Of a stretch of 60,000 nt of DNA, positions 12,514-24,694 are shown in pieces (within the stretch, counting starts at the first letter, position 1; every line of letters starts with the position of its first letter). The notes beneath the pieces were generated by a model that had not been told where the DNA came from, searched no databases, and saw nothing but the letters and a program-made list of their open reading frames with translations. This DNA is from Polytrichum commune. Taxonomy: Eukaryota > Streptophyta > Polytrichopsida > Polytrichales > Polytrichaceae. Location of the stretch: assembly GCA_950295325.1 (NCBI GenBank), contig OX485806.1, positions 17,548,001-17,608,000 of the forward strand, in the 5' to 3' direction. The translations under genes were made by a program, and so were the position numbers.

Positions 12514-13649
12514 AGTCTACACTAATATGTGCAAATAGATTGCCTTCAAGAATAGGTTGTCTCTTTACCTCAACACAAACTAATTTAGGTCAAAATTAGA
12601 TCACAAAACACATGACTTTGTTCATTTATCCCTCAACAACCACAAAAAATCAATTACATTATTTTTGATGATGTGGTAGAAATATTCATAGCAGAGTTGA
12701 ATGTTGCTAACTTAGTGTGGGGCCACCTAAATTGGACATATCAATGTAAACATCCAAACGGGCAAACAATGGCCAAAATGTTTCAAGATGATTTTTTGTT
12801 GCTTGCAAATCATGCATTCTCCTATCCAAACTTATTTAAAGACATTGTTTCCACCACACTAGCCGTATGAATTTAGGGGAGAGGGGGGCATATTAATCAT
12901 TATTGACCCACATAATTGAACTTGCAATCGATAGGTAACAAAACCAAAGAAGGTGGCATGGGATACTTGCTATTACATGACTAGTCATGGAGGCCACCCT
13001 AATCGACACGGCACACCAATCTTAATAGAAATACTAGATCAAATATATAATGTAGCCAACTGCCTTTCTGCTTTGTGAATCATGCTAGATCTTCTCAAAT
13101 GACATTGAGACTCTTTTCCATCATGAACTTGCATTGAAGTTATCTAACTTACAACATGTGGACAACCTATCAAAGAAAATGCATTACATGAGCAAGTTTG
13201 GTAAAAGGTAAATGCCCTTGATGTCAATGGTGCTCCCTACTAGAATGTACCTTGAAAGGGGGGGGAATAATTCTCATCAACTATGTGTTGTTTTGCTAAG
13301 AATAGACAAGTACTAAAAAAATGTCAAGAAAATCACTTATGAGCTATGATTGTGATACAAGTATATTTTGTCTTGTAACCCTCCAACATGTGTCATTTTT
13401 TGAGTGGTTGCATGGTGTTTTCCCCCCCCCCACTTTTTGTGGTTGTTTTGGTGCATGCATGACATTCTACAGCAGTGAGGAGTTGATTACTTTTTAATTA
13501 CTTCTTGATTACTTTTCTTAATTACCATATAACTAACACATGTGTGAACACGAGTCTTGGATTTGCCCACCTTTCACAAAGATGTGTCCACTTGTCTTGA
13601 AACCGCTTCATTCTATCATAATTTCATAATTACTCACGCTTGATAGTTT
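11208..13649. other. Intergenic DNA with simple repeats
   Basis: It holds an (ACT)n array at about 12474-12513, a C13 run at 12343-12355 and a C10 run at 13422-13431. The 12957-13040 stretch (ACATGACTAGTCATGGA context) recurs near 36360-36425. The frame at 12673-12870 has no recognised homology. No gene is supported. Confidence 0.5.
12474..12513. repeat. (ACT)n microsatellite
   Basis: About thirteen perfect trinucleotide units. Confidence 0.95.
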
Positions 13650-13658
13650 GTTTAGTAT

Positions 13659-14085
13659 GCCGGACGCTAAAGAACCCCTATCGAGCTCTGTATGACTAAT
13701 AATTTGTTGCCCCTGGCCCACCCGCTAGTGCCCATACCAAAACTTATTGGTGTTGTCCACATTGTTGTCCGTAGCTTGCTTGACCGGACAGAATCATGGA
13801 CGGAGTCAGCTCCAACCACGTTAGTCATCCTTTGAGCCACATACTTTGATTGGACATTGTGAACATTCATTATTTCCATCTCCTCGAATTTGCATCACAT
13901 TTGCTAATATGTTATGCAAACGGAATCTGCTAATGTGTTGTGCACCAATTCCAAATCTAGATCCAAAACTGTGTCATATACCGAATCCAAAATTGTGTCA
14001 TGTACCATATCCAAAATTATGTCATGCACCAGATCCAAAATTGTGTCATGCACCAAATTCAAAATTGTGTCATGCACCATATTTG
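13659..14085 (+). repeat. Left arm of the MULE
   Basis: Its reverse complement matches 14935-15355 with scattered substitutions. It includes CACCCGCTAGTGCC, ACCACGTTAGTCATCC and CTCCTCGAATTTGCATCAC. The last ~130 bp are ~24-bp tandem units. Arm ends on the inner side are approximate. Confidence 0.85.
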
Positions 14086-14934
14086 TTATGCAAAATGTGT
14101 CATGTAAGATTTGTAATGCATAATGCATTGTGTACAATATATGAATACGCATCATTTCTTGAATTTGATATATTTTGGGATGAATGAACACTATTTCATT
14201 TGACATTTTTGTTTTATCCTTGCAACATTTATTTCCTTCCCCCATAAGCAACATGCCTCTTGGATGATCCTCTAGTGGATCCTTTAAGAAATTTTTTATT
14301 TTTTTTCAGTGAATGGTTGCCGTTGCGTACAATGAATATTGTTGTGTTTTTTTTTTGTTTTTTTTATAAAATTGCACCTTCTCTTGCGATTAAATGGTAA
14401 TGTTTTCCTTTACCAACTCTCTTACCTTTTATTTGTAATGGCTCATGTAAAGGCAACTGGATCAGACTAGTATTTTTGTCATTTGTCTCGTAGTTAGATC
14501 TGAAGTCGATAAAGTTGACTCTCATGTAATGAGAATTGTAAGTATTTCGCACAAACTACAATAGAAATCAATTGGATTAACTAACATATTAGAAATTCAC
14601 AAAAACTCATAAGCGAGAATCCAATCAAATGGATACAGAACAATCATAAGTCTACACTGATATGAATGGTAGATTATTATGAATCAACACAATCATTAGA
14701 CATAGCAAAATCTCATAACATCACGTCAACTACTAGTACATAATCGAATGAAGTATGATAAAAATTGCTCTTGCACAACCTACAAATAATGTGAGCGTAG
14801 ACACAAAACAAGAAGGTGTCTACACTGAGCTATAAAATCTTAACATCACAGGCTTAGAAAGGAAGACCACTTGACTATAAGCACTATTTGTATGAAATAG
14901 TTGTGCGCACTAACAAGTTCAGATCCGTTAATTT

Positions 14935-15355
14935 TGTTACATAACACATTTATGGATCTGATGCATGACACATTTCTAAATCTGGTGCATGACATAATTT
15001 TGGATATGGTGCATGACACAATATTGGATCTGGTACATGACACAATTTTGGATCTAGATCTAGAATTGGTGCACAACACATTAGCATATTTAGTTTGCAT
15101 AACACATTAGCAAATGTGATGCAAATTCGAGGAGATGGGAGGAATGAATATTCACAATGTCCAATGAAGGTATGTGGTTCAAAGGATGACTAACGTGGTT
15201 GGAGTTGACTCCGTCCATGGAGCTGTCCGGTCAAGCAAGTTACTGGCAATAATATGGACAACACTAGTAAATTTTGGTCTAGGCACTAGCGGGTGGGCCA
15301 GGGGCAACAAATTCTTAGACGGATAGAGCTCGATAGGGGTTCTTTAGCGTCCGGC
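14935..15355 (-). repeat. Right arm of the MULE
   Basis: Inverted counterpart of 13659-14085. The internal tandem units have a different phase and number from the left arm, so the arms have diverged by slippage as well as substitution. Confidence 0.85.
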
Positions 15356-15364
15356 GTTTAGTAT

Positions 15365-17909
15365 GATTCGGGCATGTATAGTATCAAATTCTAGGGTTGG
15401 CATAACATGGTCAACAAGTTGCTATGGTTATGGCTCGAGAAATTTAATTGCAATAATGAGAAAAAATTGAAATTACTTAACCCATAAATTCTTGGGCTTA
15501 TTTTTCAAAAGTCAATGCAATGCATATGAGTTATTTTTGGTTATTTGAAGGAGCCAAAAATTCTAAACTAGGATCCTACATAAATAGGCAAATGAACCGT
15601 GAAGACACAATATTTCAAAATGATTGAACCATATTTGGATTAGTTATGATGTTTTGCATGTTAAAAAAGGATAAATATGAAATTAAATACATTGTAAGCA
15701 TAAAATCTCATCCAAAGTTTCATTTGTGGCAAACATAGTATGCATTCATTAGTAGGTAAGAAGTTGTAAGGGAAAATTTTACAAGAAGCACAAGATTCAA
15801 GCATCCCTCGAACCCGGTTTGCATTTGGAGCACTCCAATCTCAACTTTCTCAAGGGTATAGAATCAACAAATTAGATATTTTTCTCAATCCCAACGGTGA
15901 AAAGATGCATTGTAACCTAACTTGAACATCTTATGAAAGGAGCATCTTCAACATAGGTTGGAAATTGATGATTTGGCCCTCCAACTTTGTGATCGCCCAT
16001 GCATTTTAAGGGTTTAGAGGGGAAACCCTCAAGTAGGACCTCCAAGGGAAGCTAAGTAGTTCAGCCCATCCCCCGACCCTTAGCATGCCAACTACACTAA
16101 ATTGTCCTATTATTGTCGGTCACAATGCATTTCCAGAGCCCATGCTAATTCTCATAATGAGAAGTAACGTGGACCACATTACTTTTCAACTCACGCTAAA
16201 TTTTTGGTAGGAAATTTGTGTGGGCCATAGTAATTGTTATTCTAAAAAAAATGTGGATGATTATTGAATTTGGTGTTACTTTCGTTCTAAAACTAATACT
16301 CAATGTGTTGGTTGAAACTCTTCATAAAGACTTAGGGAAGACCCTGCGTTTTGGACTCACGTTAATTCACGTTTGGTGCACTGGTCATCTTGTCTTTTTT
16401 TTCTTTTTTCTTTTTTTGAAAAAAATTGTTTGAATTGCTTGAAAAAAATGAACCACTAAACACACATGTTGGCATTGTTGATATTTGATCCTCGCAATGG
16501 TTGTTGTCCAAGAAATGTACAAAATACTTGTGAGTTGAAAGTGTTTGTTCTGGCTTTGTAGAGTTATCTACTTGGGATATATATATATATATGACCTCTT
16601 CAATTGTAGAGTGTGTAAGCTAAGTTACTACTACCAACATCCGAAACTATCCCCAAAAAAATGGCAAGTGGAGAGTGCCACAAAACAATAGAAAGCTATA
16701 ACATACAAGTGGAAGTACCCAACACACCACGACTTCAAGCGAGACTCGAACATGAGAAATTGTCCGGATTACTTAACCTATAGATAGAAGTGTTGGAGGT
16801 AAGTTAGACCATTGGCTACTTCAAGTTTTTGGACAAATAATTGCACTACTACTACTACTACCCCTTGGCCACGACAAACGATCAATTTTAAAGGGGGTCC
16901 ACATCTGCAATTTCCGGTGCAATTTCCGGTGCAATTTCCACCACAATTTTATTTATGGTAGGGCTCCCGATTTCCGATGAGACAAAGTTTTAACCTACCC
17001 TTAACGGGCCCGTTCTTTCTGACTGTGCAGCTGGGCCTATACACACACACACACACAACTTCCCCAAGCCTCATCAACTTGTTTTTTTTTTTTAGAAATA
17101 AAAATTCATCGAAACATGTTTTGGATGATAACACATTTCATTCGAAACTATCGTGAAGTAGGGAAAAAAGAGAGGGGGAAATGGTGAAATTAAGTTGGTT
17201 TGGCTAGAAAAGAGTGGCTTGAAATTTGTGTAATATTGTTCAAAGATGGAGTAGAGGAGCTGATGAGGTATGCAAGTTATTTCATGAGTTTATGCAATGT
17301 AATTAATTAGTCTGATTTTTGCAAACAGGCAAGTCAGTCAAACCCCCTACATGTACATTTTTCCTAATTTGAGCATCGATGTATCCCACTCTGCCAACGA
17401 ATGCACACAATTGGTTAACGCAATGGCACCCACAAGACCTACATGGCCAATAACTGTACCTTTTCAAGCCAACACAGTTGTAATTAGCCATTTTGGGTCC
17501 ACACAAGAATCATTATACTTCTAGTCTAGTGCACTAGTAGTGGTCATTCACCGTTTTGCGTTTTCCTACTTAGAAAAGAAACAAGTTGCACATGTGCTTC
17601 TATATTAATAAGTTTATAGTTTTGGTCCAACTACCTCGAGTGGGCAATAAGCCACCTACCCCTCACCCCCCCCCCATGTCTATGCCGACATGGATAGGAG
17701 TTGGTGAACAAACATCGCATGTCAATGTAAAAACATCGATGTTCCTTTCTGTTTTTTCAATCCTAAAATCACATTCTAAAAATGGATTTGTGGGTTTAAA
17801 TATATATTTAGTATATTGTGGTATTTAGTATATATTTAGTATATATATTTCAAGGCTCAAAAAATAAAAAATAATCTCATACATGACATTGATAATCAAT
17901 GCACTTAGT
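15365..17909. other. Intergenic DNA, nothing recognised
   Basis: No gene supported. Short simple repeats occur: a TA run near 16579, an (AC)n run at 17040-17057 and a C10 run at 17666-17675. A three-fold repeat of GCAATTTCCGGT-like words lies near 16907-16940. Confidence 0.5.
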
Positions 17910-18332
17910 ACGTATTTCATGGGGGGATCACTCCATTGTCAAGTTGAACACCACGTGCGACCAAAAAAAATCTTATTTTGGTAAGTTGCACCACCAAAAT
18001 GGGTCAAAATTTTATCAATTTTTTTTCATGAGTAGATATACACAGTACCTATGACATAGTTAAAAGTGGTAACTAAATTTGATGATTTGTTTTTTTCATA
18101 AAACATACCGTTTCTAACTAGAATGACACAGAATTGAGCTAAAACATTTATTAAAAAAAAAGATGACTAAAAATTTCAAAAAAATATACAAAAGATACTA
18201 TCAATGGTTATGTATATGTAGAAAAAATATCATAAATTTTAAAATTATATATGGCATGTAATATAGGGGTAGCAAACTTTGTCCGCATGTGGTGTCAACT
18301 TGACAATGAAGTGATCTCCCCGTGACATATTT
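17910..18332. mobile_element. hAT-like MITE, copy 1
   Basis: The element spans 17918-18324 (407 bp). Flanks are ACGTATTT (17910-17917) and ACATATTT (18325-18332), an 8-bp duplication with one mismatch. Inverted ends of about 44 bp read inward as CATGGGGGGATCACTCCATT on the left and CACGGGGAGATCACTTCATT on the right, then TGTCAAGTTG-ACACCAC. The interior matches the 22463-22873 copy almost base for base. The 8-bp duplication points to the hAT superfamily. No coding capacity. Confidence 0.88.
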
Positions 18333-18754
18333 GCATTCAAATCTCATACTTCAACCCAAAACATTTTTATGACAATAAGGTGGTCAACTCATTTGAAAAA
18401 TGCACTTGATGAATGAGCTAATTTCCGATATGGCTGCTTTTGACATAATTAGCCCAAAAATTTGAAATTTGTAGTTCAAATACATGTCTTATACACAAAT
18501 GCTCAGGATTTCCCCAATGTTGGATTGATATCACCTTTTCTTGATAAAGATAGGGTACTTCTACAATGAAAATTTTGTAAATTTGATACTAGTAAGAAAC
18601 ATGCATTTCATGATTTGTTTGTTTACTTTTTGAATAAATTGGGTCTATGTACCATTTAAGGCCAACATTCATACCGCATGAAGATAGAGATAGTATTAGG
18701 ATGACCAACTGAGCCAAAGAATGACTTAGGGATGCAAATATTCTCTCAACTTAT

Positions 18755-19105
18755 GATACACTCTAACCTCCCTAATATCATAGATGTAGGTACCAAAATG
18801 CACGTGATATTAAGAAGATAGATAATGTTGACATGGATGCATGATAATAGAGAATTAATGTAGCATGGGACATTATGGAATAACACAAGGTCAACATTGT
18901 AATAATGACAATAGTGACAACGTGATGCGTGCGGGTGTGTGGTTTGAATTCTTTGGTGGATTAATGTCAAAACATGTGATAAATGGAAAGGAAATGTGAC
19001 AATAAGGAAGGAGATTGAAACTAAGAACTACCATTCTCTAAGGTTTTGGATATACAAGAATGAGTGATATTACAGAAGGTGACATTATAGAGGTTAAGAT
19101 GTATC
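18755..19105. mobile_element. TA-flanked MITE, family A, copy 2
   Basis: The left end is TACACTCTAACCTCC and the right end AGAGGTTAAGATGTA, inverted repeats with a few mismatches. The interior aligns with 5966-6304 (GCACGTGATATT, TTAATGTAGCATGGGACATT, GATGCGTGCGNGTGTGTGGTT). It is more diverged at its ends than copy 1. Confidence 0.72.
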
Positions 19106-21039
19106 TCCACGTATTAGTATTTGGCTGGTAAATATAAGAAGGGTATTGGTTGAATGGGTTCTTTAACACCATTTTTGATATTAAGTATTGATACCATACC
19201 TTCACCTTTATGTACATATCAGCCAACATTAATTTCAAGCCCAAAATCCATGTCAGAAGTGTTCAAATAAAATTTGTCTCAAGGCCAAAATGTTTTCTCT
19301 TTAGTTTCTTTGGTTCTCGAAGTAGCACTTGGTGCTAGTAAAGTTCCATATCACCTCAAGCACGATGATTGAGTTTATATATGAAAACTTGGTTTGGTGG
19401 AATCTTGAAAGTGGTTGGATTCTGTACATTATAGAATTCATGTTTGAAGTAAGTGATTAAGTTAATAGTGACCTACTGTTTTTACCCTTTTCATATGAAG
19501 TGATGGAACTCGTACTTCTAGTTAGCCAAACAAAAGCTTGAGTTCTTTTGATTCTTGGTTTGTTTGGTTTAGAAGGAGAACACTTTGAAAATGATTTGAT
19601 GAATATCAACTTATGGTCACATCCATAGTTCAAGAGTATAGATGTGGCCATAAATTCACCCTTTTTAACTTTCTCATGTAACATGACTCCAATGAACCAC
19701 TCCAACTTATAATTATATAAACTATCTTTGATCTCGTATGGAACCCTGGAGCATTTAGGATTTACCTTATTAGCTAAAAAGATGGGATGGTGCTAAAACG
19801 AACGCTCCACTTGGAACCGACACTCTATAATCTTGCACAATAATACATATTGAATATAACAATGTCCAACACCTGAAGTTTCCGTGTTATTTTTGGGTCA
19901 TTCACTAATGTTGAATTTTGAACTCATGCAACTTTTGCATGTGAAAATCAAGCAAGACATACTTTGACATGTTGGAATAATTTGTCCATCGCTAACAAAA
20001 ATCACACAAAAAATTGAGATGTTACACCTAATAGTGTCTATTCTCAACTCTTAACTCCTAAATGCCTATTGGTTGGCCGCCTTGAAATTACTTTGAAAGT
20101 CCTTCTACAAATATCAAAACTTTGAATTTTTTTACATCAACATCTAATGAGTGAATTCTAGATCCAATTGCATATGTGCTTAGAGTGTGTATTAGAAAAG
20201 TACCTCAAACATGTCAAGCATCCAAGTATTTCATACTAGAATATCATAAGGTTCGTGTGATGAAATCTCAAACTAAATGAGATGTTTTCACCCACAAATT
20301 GATATTGTTGTTACAAATTTTACCCACAATTCCTACGTTTTTCATTGATGCCCTCCCCGAGCCCCTATACCAATTAATTAATTGCAGTTTTTCATGGATT
20401 TAGGGGGGGGGGTTAGCACCATCATCTTGCATCTATCAACATACTAAAGGTGGGAGTTATTTCAATGATGCCTAAGAAGCCTCAAAAGTGGTTGAGCATT
20501 TTTCAAAGATATGTCTTGCAATTTGAACTTATCTTGTCTTAGTTTCTTTTCTTGAAATTTGAGCAAATAAAGTATATTACAACATCCAAACCAAACTAAA
20601 ATAAAATTTCCATTAACAACTCCAAAATATAGACCTTGAAGTGGTTGGAACCCTTAAAATTTTCTCTGCTACAAGGATAGAGATCCGTATTGCAACCGTA
20701 TGGATGTGATTTGAAGTTGGATCTCTAAAAAATTCTCATGTGTGCCAGTCCAAATCAATTTTCTAATTCATAGTTGAAAACATGTCTTTGAATCAAGTTG
20801 AGTCCCCAAGGCTTTTAAGGGTCAATTATGGAGTTAATCTATTCTACTATGAATATCAATTGGAGTTGGGGTGGGTGGTGGACCATAAGATAAATTTCTT
20901 GTGATTCCCCATATATTATGTGTAATTATCCAAATTCTAGAGTTTGTATGATTTGAGTGTCAGATTTACTAGCGGCCTTCTAAAAGTGGTTGGATAGTTT
21001 GTGGTTAATTTGGGTCATTTGATAGTCATTTCATAACGT
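19106..21039. other. Intergenic DNA, nothing recognised
   Basis: No supported coding region. A G10 run lies at 20403-20412. From about 20860 onward the plus strand becomes rich in G and T and poor in C, which fits the minus-strand retrotransposon remnant that follows. Confidence 0.5.
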
Positions 21040-21665
21040 ATGGGAATTTGTGTTTGGCAGGGTTGGTTTTTCTTTGTTGATGAATGTGTGAAGGTGTGGC
21101 GGTTGGTATGAGCAATGTGGATAAGTGGCGTGGTGGTGCTCTGTCATTTGCTAGTGTGTCTGCGAGTTCATTTATGGTGATTGTTGTGAGCTTGTACTTT
21201 GTAAATGGAGATTTTGTGTGGTCCAATATGTTTGGTGCAATATGGTCACTATGAATAGCTTGTCTAGTTGGTGATGTTGTGAGGATGGGTGTTTAATAAG
21301 ATTTCATTTATTAAAAATATGTTATTTAGGTTGTTTGTGAATATATGTGTAACTACTTGGGTGGTTTGTATGGTTTTGACGGCGATTAATATTGCGCCAA
21401 GCTTTGCTTGGAGGGTGTTTTGATGCCTAGGGAGTCTCTTGGATATTGGGTGTTGTTGTTGGGATTATATGCCCTTGATCCTATAGTGTTGCCTTCTATG
21501 TGTCCTTTTGAGTTTTTAGTGGGTGATATGAAGGAATTGTCTATGTGTTGCGGATGAAATTTGAGGGGGTGGGTGTGGTAGTACTCGTATGGTAGTGATA
21601 TTGTGGAGGTGGGTTCAGAGGGGAGGTCAACTTTGGGGATGGCTCTCCATTTTTTCTTAAAAATT
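21040..21665 (-). pseudogene. Decayed non-LTR retrotransposon, RNase H domain
   Basis: On the minus strand an ATG-less open stretch (about 21660-21396) reads WRAIPKVDLPSEP, then HTHPLKFHPQHIDNSF and HIEGNTIGSRAYNPNNNTQ. A change of frame then gives AKLGAILIAVKTIQTTQ and HIFTNNLNNIFLIN, where a D-to-N change sits at the expected catalytic TD. Another shift leads to NELADTLAND near 21160, matching the GNExADxLA motif of RNase H. Order and spacing fit the RNase H domain of LINE-like elements. At least two frameshifts and in-frame stops make it non-functional. Upstream minus-strand sequence to about 22130 has the same C/A-rich composition and may be more of the same ORF, but I could not follow it. 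Confidence 0.65.
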
Positions 21666-21669
21666 TGAT

Positions 21670-22454
21670 TGTTTGGGGGTAGGTTTAATTTGGTGAGTGT
21701 CTACATGGATATTGTGGATTCTTTGTATGATACTTTTAAGTTCTTAGGCAACTTCATATGTTTCAGGTTGGTTGTGTACACATATTATGGATGTGAGGGA
21801 TGGTTCTATACATTGGCAATATTTTGGCCATTCCAGTGTCAAAGTGTAATATGTGGTGTGCGGTGGGATGGTCGCAATTGTGTGGGTGTCACGGTGCTGG
21901 TTGAGTGAAAGTTGTGATGTCCATTTTTGTGATTGACTATTAGGATGGTTGTTGTGTGGGTGTCTTCTTGGGCAACCATTCTGGCCCGATGGATACCTCC
22001 TAGGGTAGTTCTATGGTCAGTGGGGTATGCTAGGCCTACTTTGGTCCAGTTGGAGGATTTGCGCGTGTCTTATAGAGCCAAAAAGAATATCATACGATTG
22101 TGGGGCAAATTATAGTGCATGAGTTGTGTAGGGCATGTGAAGGTAGATGAGTACTAGGTGATGATTTGTGATTGGATGTATGCTTTAACCCCTAATGTCC
22201 TATGCGACCATAATTTGGTTGTGAGCAGTTTGTTCTAATCCATTTGACACTAGTTCGGATGGTTTTTTGATTGTCAACGACTCCTTTTGTTCATGTTCAA
22301 ATTTGATATGTTCTATCATGTAGATATTTTAGATTCGATAGAGTTATCTATTTTTGGATTCATTCAAATATTTGAGTGTGCTCAAAACCAATTTACAGTG
22401 GAACTAGACCACAAACCACAACTTGACATTTTTCACCTCCACGGTTTAAGGGTA
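21670..22454. other. Probable upstream part of the retrotransposon remnant
   Basis: The plus strand remains G/T-rich to about 22130. The open frames on either strand give no domain I can name. The rest is AT-rich sequence up to the hAT-like MITE. Confidence 0.35.
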
Positions 22455-22881
22455 ACCTATCCCACGGGTAGATCACTCCATTGTCAAGTTGAACACCACG
22501 TGCGACCAAAAAAAATCTTCTTTTGGTAAGTTGCACCACCAAAATGGGTCAAAATTTTATCAAATTTTTTTCATGAGTAGATATACACAGTACCTATGAC
22601 ATAGTTAAAAGTGGTAACTAAATTTGATGATTTGTTTTTTTCATAAAACATACCGTTTCTAACTAGAATGACACATAATTGAGCTAAAACATTTATTAAA
22701 AAAATATAAAGATGACTAAAAATTTCAAAAAAATATAAAAAAGATACTATCAATGGTTATGTATATGTAGAAAAAATATCATAAATTTTAAAATTATATA
22801 TGGCATGTAATATAGGGGTAGCAAACTTTGTCCGCACGTGGTGTCAACTTGACAATGAAGTGACCTCCCCGTGACCTATCC
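22455..22881. mobile_element. hAT-like MITE, copy 2
   Basis: The element spans 22463-22873 (411 bp), flanked by a perfect 8-bp duplication ACCTATCC (22455-22462 and 22874-22881). Inverted ends begin CACGGGTAGATCACTCCATT on the left and CACGGGGAGGTCACTTCATT on the right. It is nearly identical to 17918-18324; the main interior difference is a small insertion in an A/T run. The perfect duplication makes the hAT assignment firmer here. Confidence 0.92.
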
Positions 22882-23474
22882 TAAACATGTTTTTTTGTTG
22901 ATCCCTATGTGCAAATGATTCCCAATAAAATCTGAAAATTTGCATGACACTCAAACACAACATCCTAGACATTTAACGTTGAGATTTTTATTTGGACATG
23001 TATTGGTGGGTGTAAATCTGTGTGGAAGGTGCGGAGTTGTGGCACCACTTCCTCAAATTGCAAAGCTTCCCAAAAAATTACAAAATAATGGATTCAAGAT
23101 TTGTGAACGTATTTGAATAGGTATATTGGCCTTCTTTTGAACGAGGGTACCACATTATATTTTGGAGATGATTTGAGAAGGGATTTGATAAAAATATCAA
23201 CCTTGGTTTAATTTCTAAATTGTTGCTCCTCAAGCCCACAATTGACATTCCTAATAAAATCTCCTACATAACAAAACTTCATTAAGATTTGGCATGTGAG
23301 TAGTCACCTATAACTTGCAAATATCTATATAATTGGATTTGTCAAAAGAGCTTTAAATCTTTAGCTACGGTCACAGATATGGAGGTCACATGTTTTGAGC
23401 AGATTTGAGGGAAATTGGGTGTGGGAAGTTAGGGTTATAGGTGTTTGGTTTGAGTTTATAGTTGTTTGGGCAAC
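22882..23474. other. Intergenic DNA, nothing recognised
   Basis: AT-rich, without a supported gene or clear element ends. Confidence 0.5.
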
Positions 23475-23687
23475 TACACTGTTTATGGTATTTAGTGTCA
23501 CTTACTATTTGAAATTACTCAATGTTATAACTTCTTACTCTTGACACAAATTTTACTCATGAAAGTTGAATAGGTTGTTCGGACATTATAGAACATTGAT
23601 GACTTTACTTGGTAAATTTTTGAATAGTTATAGCATTATATAACTTTGAATATGAAGTGATACTAAATACCATAAACGGTGTGGTGA
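23475..23687. mobile_element. TA-flanked MITE, family B, copy 1
   Basis: The left end is CACTGTTTATGGTATTTAGT; the right end, reverse complemented, is CACCGTTTATGGTATTTAGT. Inverted similarity extends through TCACTT. The interior has the family words TTGTTCGGACATTATAGAACATT and TTACTTGGTAAAT. Related copies or fragments lie at 26179, 33764, 43161 and 47836. No coding region. Confidence 0.75.
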
Positions 23688-23897
23688 TGGCACATTTTGA
23701 GAGGTTGAGGTCCATGTGCAACCATTCGGCGAATTTTTGGATTTTTTGTATTTGAAGTTCAATATGTTAGATTTTGTATATATTTATTGCGATGTCATTG
23801 GCATATGTTGTGGTGGTGCATGTGATGGGGGATGTGTTGATATTCTATGCACCCAATTGGAATGAATCAACGACAAGTTTGTAAGGCATGTTTTTAC

Positions 23898-24370
23898 TAA
23901 GGGCCACTTCACACACTAGATGGAGGGTCCATGACAACTACACTTCAAGCACTCTCGTTGGTGGACATTGCGGAGCAGGTCCAAGTTTGCTTCACACTAC
24001 GCTTGAGGGACCAACAGAGTAAGCGAATGCAAGATGGATGTAACATCTACATGGATTCTTACATGGCATCAAATGGCTCATGTTACATGGTCACTTGGAT
24101 TATTTTCAAAAACTATCTCTTGGAGGTAGGCCTAACATAAAACTAGGAGACCATGATGGCACTCTAAAATCTCCCAAAAGTTGATTTATCATATTTTAAT
24201 CATGTGTGCGGACCTTGCATGAGAAATAACAATGAGTTGAGGGCCCGGTCACATATGACTTCACACTACACTTGGGGCCCATAACCACACTACATGATCT
24301 TGGACACTTCTGCTCGAGCTCTCACAATTTCATGGTCACTGCTTTTGGCTTGTGTGTGAAGTGGCCCTAA
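23898..24370. mobile_element. Harbinger/Tourist-like MITE, copy 1
   Basis: The element spans 23901-24367 (467 bp), flanked by TAA on both sides. Ends read GGGCCACTTCACACACTAG and, inverted, GGGCCACTTCACACACAAGC. A 3-bp TWA duplication with G/C-starting ends is the PIF/Harbinger signature. It aligns throughout with 25227-25737. The open frame at 23931-24140 is internal and has no transposase motif. Confidence 0.85.
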
Positions 24371-24694
24371 GGTAGATGGGTTTTAAATGGTTACTTTCTC
24401 CAACTAGTCCATTACTCCTATGATATGAAATATGTGATAATGATAATCAGATGTTGAGAATGAAGTCCAATCTACTTTTAAATATATGTCTTTGTGGTAT
24501 ATGTTCTTGGAGCCACATTGAACTACATACCACTCAAAAATAGATGTCCAATTGAGGTAATCAATTGAATTAGGCACGTCTATTTATCTTAGGTGGCATA
24601 ACAATCATCCTTGCTTGTTCCTGAATAATCGTGAAATAAAGAACATGAAGCATGAAAATCTTTAAATCCATGAGAATGAAATGTTGGAAAATTT

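Larger units (their letters stand above)
13650..15364. mobile_element. Non-autonomous Mutator-like element (MULE)
   Basis: The element spans 13659-15355 (1,697 bp), flanked by a perfect 9-bp direct repeat GTTTAGTAT at 13650-13658 and 15356-15364. It has very long terminal inverted repeats of about 430 bp: both ends read GCCGGACGCTAAAGAACCCC inward and stay alignable to about 14085 on the left and 14935 on the right. A 9-bp duplication with long inverted ends starting in G is diagnostic for Mutator-like elements. The ~850-bp core has no transposase frame. The inner part of each arm carries ~24-bp tandem units (CCAAAATTGTGTCATGCACC), which explain the repetitive open frames on both strands. Confidence 0.93.

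Noticed and set aside
13846-14254. Repetitive open frames on both strands (KLCHAP and LVHDTI repeats)
   Set aside because: They are produced by the ~24-bp tandem units inside the arm of the Mutator-like element, and equivalents appear inverted in the other arm.
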